Assembly: GCF_047948215.1 (NCBI RefSeq)
Contig: NC_134455.1
Coordinates: forward strand, 305,864,147 to 305,928,146
Length of the DNA stretch: 64,000 bases
Direction of reading: 5' to 3'
Source of the DNA: Lycorma delicatula
Taxonomy: Eukaryota; Arthropoda; Insecta; Hemiptera; Fulgoridae
Shown in pieces: positions 57,016 through 64,000 of the stretch. A program made the position numbers and the translations under genes. Position 1 is the stretch's first letter. Each line of letters opens with the position of its first letter. The notes beneath the pieces are model-generated. The model was not told the DNA's origin and did not search any database. It saw only the letters and a list, made by a program, of their open reading frames with translations.

Positions 57016-57910
57016 TGGTTAAATCACAGGCTATTATTTTATTCGTAGGCGCGGCACCGTAATTTTTACATCGATAATTACGTTTAATTGTGGTAATCGA
57101 TCTTTTTTCGATAAACCAAATCAAGCACTGAGCTTTCTGCTGCGGTGTCATCAGACCAAGAGCAAGATTGCCGACCAGGTGGCCAGTAAAGGTAACAAAT
57201 ACCTTATTTTTTTTATTATACGGTATTTTTTTATACGGTGTATTTTTTTATTATACGGTTTATTTTTTTTTTTATACGGTACATTCTGAGTGGTACCAAC
57301 CGTGACGAATATTTGCGATGAAAAGTTTAATAATATAACGAATATAAGTATGAAAACCGGATGTAAAGTAAATGGTACTTTATGTTTTCTCTAGCTATTC
57401 AAACATAAATTACATTAATGATATGAAATCGTACATCGGTTTACCGAAATATAATCCGAAGCAAATATAAGACCAATCTTAAAATTTTGCGTTGTTATTA
57501 CGAGCAATTTTTTAAGATTCAAACCTATTTAAAAATGTATTCTTCCATTTAAATAGGCAGATTGGATTAATTAAACTAATGCCATAAAATAATATTAACA
57601 GTAATTATTATCACTAAAAGGGATTGTTAAAATAATTTACGTCATATGAAACTAATTTTAATAGATGCATGGATTAAATTTCCTTCATATCATACATTTT
57701 ATAACGGAAGCCCATGTTACAATCTAATTATTTTAACTAATTAATTTAAATTGATTCCTGCAGTTAAATACCGAAATGCTTTTTGGCCTAATTGGTTGAT
57801 GAAACCAATCGCATATGTTGATAATTTAATATGTATTTAATGAAAAATTTATTTTAATAGATAATAACATATTATTTTATTAAACAAGTATTAATTACTT
57901 GATAGATAAG

Positions 57911-57941
<31 letters not shown>

Positions 57942-58793
57942 TAAATATAAAATTTTTAAACGATGGGAAGTAAAAAAATATTTGATGTTACTTTTTAGAC
58001 ATGATTAATTATAAAAATATAAGGAAATGTTTAATGAACTTGAAAAAGAGTCAGGAGTAGTAAAGGTTGAATAAAAGTTACAATGAAAGACAGAAATGTG
58101 TATTTAGGATTAACTTGGCAGACAGCTAAATAAATGTGATAAATGAAGACCACAAATGAACCGAACATAAGAATTATGAAGTTGTTACGTCTTTCTGCTC
58201 TATCTTTCTCTGTTTAGTTCCCATCTAAATTCTTTTTCTTTGCCCTTTTTAATGATGGAATAATCCGGTAGTCACGAAGATAATTATTCATATTTATATA
58301 TTATTTTTTTAATATTATATTATAAATACAAATAATGTATTAATTAATAGATTATTACGGTAAAATCAATATTCGGTGTATTCATTCAACCACAAACATT
58401 AATTTTATATGTAAGTTATTCTATTGAAAAAACTTATTAATATTATTCAAGTAAATAGGTTAATAGGTTAAGTCCATTAATTTGTAAATAGATTATTATT
58501 TACAAATACGAATCATAATTTCTATGAATTTTTGTTTTTCATTTAAATATGAATTACAACAATAGAATATTACAAGAACAAAAAGGATTTGACTATTGTA
58601 TACGTTATTATAGCGTAGTTGGAATTTACCTTGCACTCTTTCAAAGATATCGAATAATTTAAAAAATGTTTTTATAGTTCCTGAATGATTAGGGGATTTA
58701 AGACATAAAGTTATCCAGGTTTTGAAAATTTGTATCATTTTTTTAGTCAATATACTCTTTTAGTAATGTGACAGTTATTTTTAATATTAAATA
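57016..58793. other. No gene recognised; tandem repeat at its start
   Basis: The sequence is AT-rich apart from about 57,030-57,190. It contains the TATACGGT tandem repeat and a (TA)n run at about 57,925-57,942. Confidence 0.5.
57205..57288 (+). repeat. Short tandem repeat with TATACGGT core
   Basis: Four TATACGGT cores, each separated by a T-rich spacer of about 12-20 nt. Unit length varies with the T tract. Confidence 0.85.
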
Positions 58794-60640
58794 CAGTTAA
58801 ACTACCTAATATCGGACACAGCTCGGGAACAACAATCTATTATTTAGAAGCGTCCACTATTCAGAAGATTGCGGATACAGTTTTATGTTTGGTTATTGTA
58901 CAGAAAAAAATACTCTGAATAAAACAACAGTATTGTGTGTTTATTTCATTTAAATTAAAAATAAAAAAAAAGATTAGATGCTAATTAATACAACTTTCTA
59001 AAATTTAAGTTTTTTTAATTATTTTTCTGAAAATTAACACTGTCCTGAACGTTCATATTTGGTAATAATATTTTACTACTGCAATCAACCAATAGAGTAA
59101 GAAAATAGCATTACTGTACTATACTAAAATGGAATAAAAACAATATAAGCTACAAAAATATTAATCAAAGAAGCTGCAGTATACAATAATATTAATAAAA
59201 TAAATGTACAAAAAATAATGAAAAACCAAATTCGGATACGGACAATTTATTTACACGTAGATGGTTTAATATCTATCTGCCTATTTTAGTTTAAAGTAAG
59301 TCCTGGTACACAATTTTTTCAATAGGCGACTACACTTCCGATATTAAAATAATGCCTTCTTATCCATTTAGTAAGAAATATTGATTTAATATTCTAACCT
59401 CCTCTCTTGCTTCCTTATTCGTGATAGTAAATTCGGGTTCATTTCATTATCATCGTCGTCAGACTCATTGTGATTCGTTTTGAAAGTAGTCAAGTCTGAG
59501 GCAGCAACAAGATCACGGATGTCAGTCTATACGTCTTCTGCGTTGAGCGCGTCGTCAATGTTCGGACTCTTTGTACTCTTTGTAATTTCCAAATGGTTCA
59601 ATAAGTTCCTGTAATTCACTATGTTTCATTGAATTTTCATTTAGTTCAATAAGATTTAGTTCAATGTCAAAATTGAAGTTAGTTTGTGGAAGTTTAATAC
59701 AGGCTTTTATAAACAATTTTTTCATTGCCGTAGTAGTAACCTGCTTTATAGCCATACAAATCCATAAAACAGCATTCAACACACTAATGATTTTAGAAAA
59801 CTCATCCATATCTGTAACATTGATTGTTGACAATAAGAACCGTAACCCCTTTTCTCTGCTCTGAATTTTAAAATTCAGCGGTTGACATACTGAAGTAATA
59901 TTTGGGGGAAGAAATATCAATTTTACATTTTCGAAGCTAACATTAGGGTGGGATTTTGTATTGTTCAAGAATAGTATGATTTTCCTATTTTACCTTCCCA
60001 TTCTGCGATCTAAACTTAGCAATCTCTCCATCTCAGTCTTTCTTTTGATATTTTCCTCCTGTACATTTTTTCTCTTTCAAACACACTGTTTCACTGAGCA
60101 AAGCCCAGAAACAAAAGATCAGTCTCATCAGTGACAGAAACATCTTTAAATTTAATTAAAAATGTTTCTTTCATTATAACTCGCGCGTATTTCACTTAAC
60201 CTTTCCTTTCACTCATACGCCAAATTTTCATCTACAGCACCTGCATCACCACAAATATTTTTATAAGAAACGTTATGTCGAATTCAGAATTTACCTAATC
60301 AACCCCCTGATGTTTTAAACTCACCGTAACGGAGTTCTTTAGCAATTTCTAGGGCTTTCTCACGTATCAAAGTTCTAGAGACCGGATTGTTATCTGCACG
60401 AACCTTGAAAAACCACTCATAAGTCAAAGTCAACCATTAGTCCTGGTGATTTAGAAAATGCACGTTTTCTGAACTGATTGTTATTTTCAGTCCGCGACCT
60501 TAGGATATCTATTTGCTTTTTAAAATACCGCTTATCTGAGGTTTCCCTTATATCAGAACGTTTTGTCGCATCACACACACCGAGTTTTTTTTTTCGTAGG
60601 CATTTATAACTGATACATTTTTCTTTTAATATCAAGCGTT
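58794..60640 (-). mobile_element. Pogo/Tigger-type DNA transposon, partial
   Basis: The left end, CAGTTAAACTACC at 58794 directly after TA, followed by TATCGGAC, resembles pogo/Tigger termini (CAG..., TA target). The transposase remnant lies inside on the minus strand. No complementary right terminus was found up to 61,000, so the 5' end is lost or too diverged. Confidence 0.65.
59290..60640 (-). pseudogene. Pogo/Tigger-type transposase pseudogene
   Basis: The minus strand encodes, in broken frames, IREKALEIAKELRYGEFKTS (CENP-B-like DNA-binding part, near 60,360-60,300), RHNVSYKNICGDAGAVDENL, RLSEIRASYNERNIFN and degenerate pieces up to about 60,060. The 137-codon frame 59,968-59,555 then gives NNTKSHPNVSFENVKLIFLP, PNITSVCQPLNF, ISVLNAVLWICMAIKQ and ELQELIEPFGNYKEY, the end of the DDE domain. 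The stretch between, with the first catalytic Asp, is deleted. The conserved DNATSHP Asp is Asn (codon 59963-59965). A C-terminal acidic tail and RKQ..VRILNQYFL-like end can be traced to about 59,370. Confidence 0.78.
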
Positions 60641-61095
60641 TAAAATTTTGAGATATTTAAGTTGCTATAACGATGGTTGTAACGATTTTTATAATATACA
60701 CAATACTGAACGTACAGTAAACGTACGTATAGAAAATGTACTATAAGAAAAATTACAGTAACAAAAATATTATTTTTGTTCCATGTACAGTACACACTTG
60801 CATAGTAACTGTGACGAATCACGATGGCTGGTGATTTGATTGATATCAGAAGATCAACGTCTAGGAGGGAAATGATGCAATTCACAACAGGCAAATTAAT
60901 CGCACTGAATATGAAATAAAACCACGAAAATTATAATTATTTTTATTCCTATAGTCGTTTTTTCAGAACTGATTGATTGATCGATTGTTTTTATTGGAAA
61001 TTCAATGTCCATGTCCGTTTTTACTATTTTATTTATCCACTCTAAAACTTCCGAGGAATCTAAAAGTGTCCGTTAAGGGAAGTTTCACTGTGTAT

Positions 61096-61097
<2 letters not shown>

Positions 61098-61126
<29 letters not shown>
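61098..61126 (+). repeat. (AC)n microsatellite
   Basis: About 14 AC units. Confidence 0.95.
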
Positions 61127-61130
<4 letters not shown>

Positions 61131-63607
61131 ATATTTATTAAAATATTTATCATTTATTACAAAGGAGGTAGAACAGAATTTATAAGGAAAATTCTTTAAA
61201 GTAATAACACCAATGCAAAACTGGTGTTCAAAACCAAAGTGCTGTAGCTATATTATTTTATTTTGAGAAAAGAATTGATCTTTCTTCATACTCAGCTATT
61301 CCTCATTTGTACGTATAACAGTCATGTTGATTCACCATCGATATCAAATTCAAATAAAACGCAAACAAGAAATGACAGAGTGCACTTTCTCCCACAACTA
61401 TACACGTACAGCAGGAATGATTTATTTGCTGTTAGATAAGAACAGGCAAAAAGTAAACTTCCCAGTTTTTGTTAAATCTTAACTTTCATAGCTATTAATT
61501 CTTTTTTACTGCAAGCATTAGTTAACAAAGGACAAAAAAATAATAAAATCTACTTAAAGAATGAGTAAAATAAGGCCTAATGATATTTCACTTGGCCTTA
61601 TGGTTTCATTTTATTTTATATATAACTCCTCAATTTTAACGGTTAAGACTGTCCAATAATAATTTCAGCTATTATATTTATTTTATCCATGAATTTTTTT
61701 TAATCGATATGAAATATGTATTTTGTAATAGGTATTTTGTTTAACAATAAGAAAAGATATATATACATGTATTTATATGTACCATAGAGTTTTCATATAA
61801 CTAATGTAATGTATTAGAACATACATTTTAAAAAGGAATAAAATAAAATTGTAAATCTCATTATGATAATTACCAATTTTTATATACCTTTTTGTAAAAA
61901 CAAAGGTAGTTTCATTATTTATCTTTTTTTGCAATTTCTTATGATGATCTTCTCTTTTGATAATTTGTTTTTTTTTTTTAACTAAAATTACTTTATAGAA
62001 ACAAATGACAATAAGGAATCCCCAGATTAATCTTATTTTTATTTTACACAGAGCAACTACTGAGTTCTTAATAGATTTTACTTTAGTTTTTGTTTGAATT
62101 TAACAATAAAAGAATATTCCCCAGATTTAATTGAAAATTAATTGTTCAATTTTTCAGAAAGAACAACCTCGGGGATCCAGTACTTTTCAATTACTACCAC
62201 GATTTTTCCAAAAGAAATTCCAATCCATTTATCTTTTTTTCTGCTTGTTATTATGATTTTCACATTCACTCTTTTTTTTTAATAAAAATAATTTTATTTT
62301 TTTACATTTTAATGTGATATTATACATTAAAAACTATAAAAATTATAATTAATTTTTCTTTTAAATCAGTGATAATAGTTAGAATACACGATGGTAATTT
62401 GGTGGAAGTAGTAATTACAAGTGATTTACAAAGAGATGATAGAGAGAAAAATAGACTGTAGACATACAGAAATAGACTGTAAGAAAGACAGTTATTTGTG
62501 AGATGCGGGTCTTGCATGAGAGCTAGGATTAAAAGGGTTTGAAAATTTTAGTTAAAACGCGTAGGGAAGAATTTTGCATATCAGCATGCGTGTAAGTAAA
62601 TATTACTATACTTGAATATTAGGATTACGAGTTAGTCATCCCTCAGGTTAAGATAAATAGCCAAAAACATGTTTTAAATCTTTATAAAAAAACAAAAATT
62701 CTGGCAAAGTACTGAATGACTTTTAGTCATATGATTAAGTCATATAATAACTTGCACACCTTTTTCATTGCATTTCAAATATGAAGGTTCTGATTTTTAT
62801 GTCTCTAATAAAATAATCTAATCTTTTTATAAAACAATAACAAAAAAAGTAAAAATATCAGAATATTTAAAATTTGAGGACTCAAATATTACGGGGCTTT
62901 TTCTACTGATTTAAGCATCAAAATTCCAAAATTTTGAATAAAAAGTATTTGATTTTAAGTGCGTCCTTAATCAGTGGCTAAAATTTATTTATAAAAACGT
63001 GTACCCAACAAAAAAAAAATTGTTTAAAATATTAAAATAATGAATTATACATTTTAAGAAATTATTTTTTTTGCCAGTAAAATTATTTATATTTACAATC
63101 AGGGTCGCTTAGCTGGAACCATTAGTAAAATTGATTACAATAAATAAATGACATGCAAAAATAGGTCTACATTGAAATCTCTGAAGAATTATAATTGTAT
63201 GTACATGTATGCATTTATATATATATATATATATTATACAGTATATGTAGGTATACAATAAAGTTAAACAAGTATATGCAGTGATCAGTCCAAAGAATAT
63301 GCAGAGTATATGCAGTGATCAAATACAAAATATAAAAATAAAACATGAAGAAGTATTTCTTACAATCACACAACGGATTACAAAAAAACAAAACAAACGA
63401 GGATAAATACTCAAAATAAAAAAATGATAAAAATAAAATTAAATGGCGATGCAAGACGAAACATTTTATTGAAACATTAATAAGTCTCAATGTAGCCGGT
63501 TAACCAAATTCTCGAAGAAGTTCACAAATCCTAGAAATCGGTTTAGTCAATCCCGAGATAAAAGGCCAAAAGCAGGTGACACGCATATGTATATACGCAC
63601 GTACATG

Positions 63608-63630
63608 TTTTTTTTTTTTTTTTTTTTTTT
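63608..63630 (+). repeat. T23 homopolymer
   Basis: An uninterrupted run of T. It could be the A-tail of a minus-strand retroposon, but no body was recognised beside it. Confidence 0.9.
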
Positions 63631-64000
63631 GGTTTAGATGGATTAGTTGTATACTAAATCGTAAATATTTGCAAAAATCTCGATACTCGATTTTTGTCAT
63701 GAACGTTGTAATTTCTCCTTTAATTTCTATTTTACTTATATTCACTGGGAAAGTAAAAGAAAAATGTTATATATAAAATTTGAAAACTTTGCTTTGGAAA
63801 ACCGATTGAAATCAACTTTTACGCTAACAAAATATCTAGTTTTAATTTTCTTTTCCGCAACATAATTTAATTTCATTTAATGTACTCAAGAAAACCTTGC
63901 TGAATTTAAAATACAAAGAAAACAAACAGAAAAACTCCTTAAGAGCGCGAAGAAAAACTATGGAAACGGTCTCCTTAGCCAAATTAGCCAAGGCTTACAA

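Larger units (their letters stand above)
60641..64000. other. AT-rich, no gene recognised
   Basis: It holds (CA)n at 61,098-61,126, (AT)n at about 63,215-63,234 and a T23 run at 63,608-63,630. Short frames here are compositional. Confidence 0.5.

Noticed and set aside
63215..63490. 91-codon minus frame rich in Tyr, Leu and Ile
   Set aside because: Antisense of A-rich and TA-repeat DNA, so the amino-acid content follows from composition.

Overview
The window looks like AT-rich nuclear DNA from an arthropod, most likely an insect and possibly a hemipteran. The evidence is its repeat content: tRNA-derived SINEs, Jockey- and I-type LINEs, a Penelope-like element, IS630-Tc1-mariner transposases with a DUF4817-like N-terminus, and a pogo/Tigger-type transposase. 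The taxonomic guess is inference, because no host gene, rRNA or functional tRNA gene was recognised. There are no bacterial operon features.

Layout. 1-14.5 kb: AT-rich DNA with two tRNA-SINE families (579-803, 3040-3188, 3771-3934, 8958-9168), a TIR-bounded MITE-like repeat (6610-7341) and an internally deleted mariner-like element with matching TIRs (10864-11821). 14.6-16 kb: a non-coding element with about 240-bp inverted ends. 16.8-18.15 kb: a minus-strand non-LTR reverse-transcriptase pseudogene with a small palindromic rearrangement. 19.97-20.11 kb: the cleanest insertion in the window, a SINE with a perfect 16-bp target-site duplication. 26.1-27.5 kb: a 5'-truncated Jockey-type LINE 3' half.

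28.7-38.3 kb is a retroelement cluster, much richer in G+C than its surroundings. It holds two gag-like minus-strand fragments, a 261-bp unit present twice, an internally deleted LINE, and a nearly complete but inactivated I-clade LINE of about 5.95 kb. That LINE encodes gag with CCHC knuckles, an APE endonuclease, an RT, an RNase H and a C-terminal CCHC motif. 39.3-41.1 kb: the 5' half of another Jockey-type LINE on the minus strand. 43.36-43.84 kb: a second copy of the MITE-like repeat. 45.15-46.42 kb: a mariner-type pseudogene with degenerate TIRs. 46.8-47.9 kb: a SINE, a 7-bp satellite and a Penelope GIY-YIG fragment. 54-60.6 kb: another SINE, a transposase fragment and a pogo/Tigger pseudogene. 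The rest is AT-rich sequence with microsatellites and no recognised gene.

Every protein-coding element found is broken by stops, frameshifts or loss of catalytic residues, so the window reads as a graveyard of transposable elements. No undescribed coding system was found. The most notable structures are the three-armed inverted-repeat element, SINE families with different heads but a shared tail, the duplicated 261-bp unit with 9-bp flanking repeats, and the two-module MITE family.
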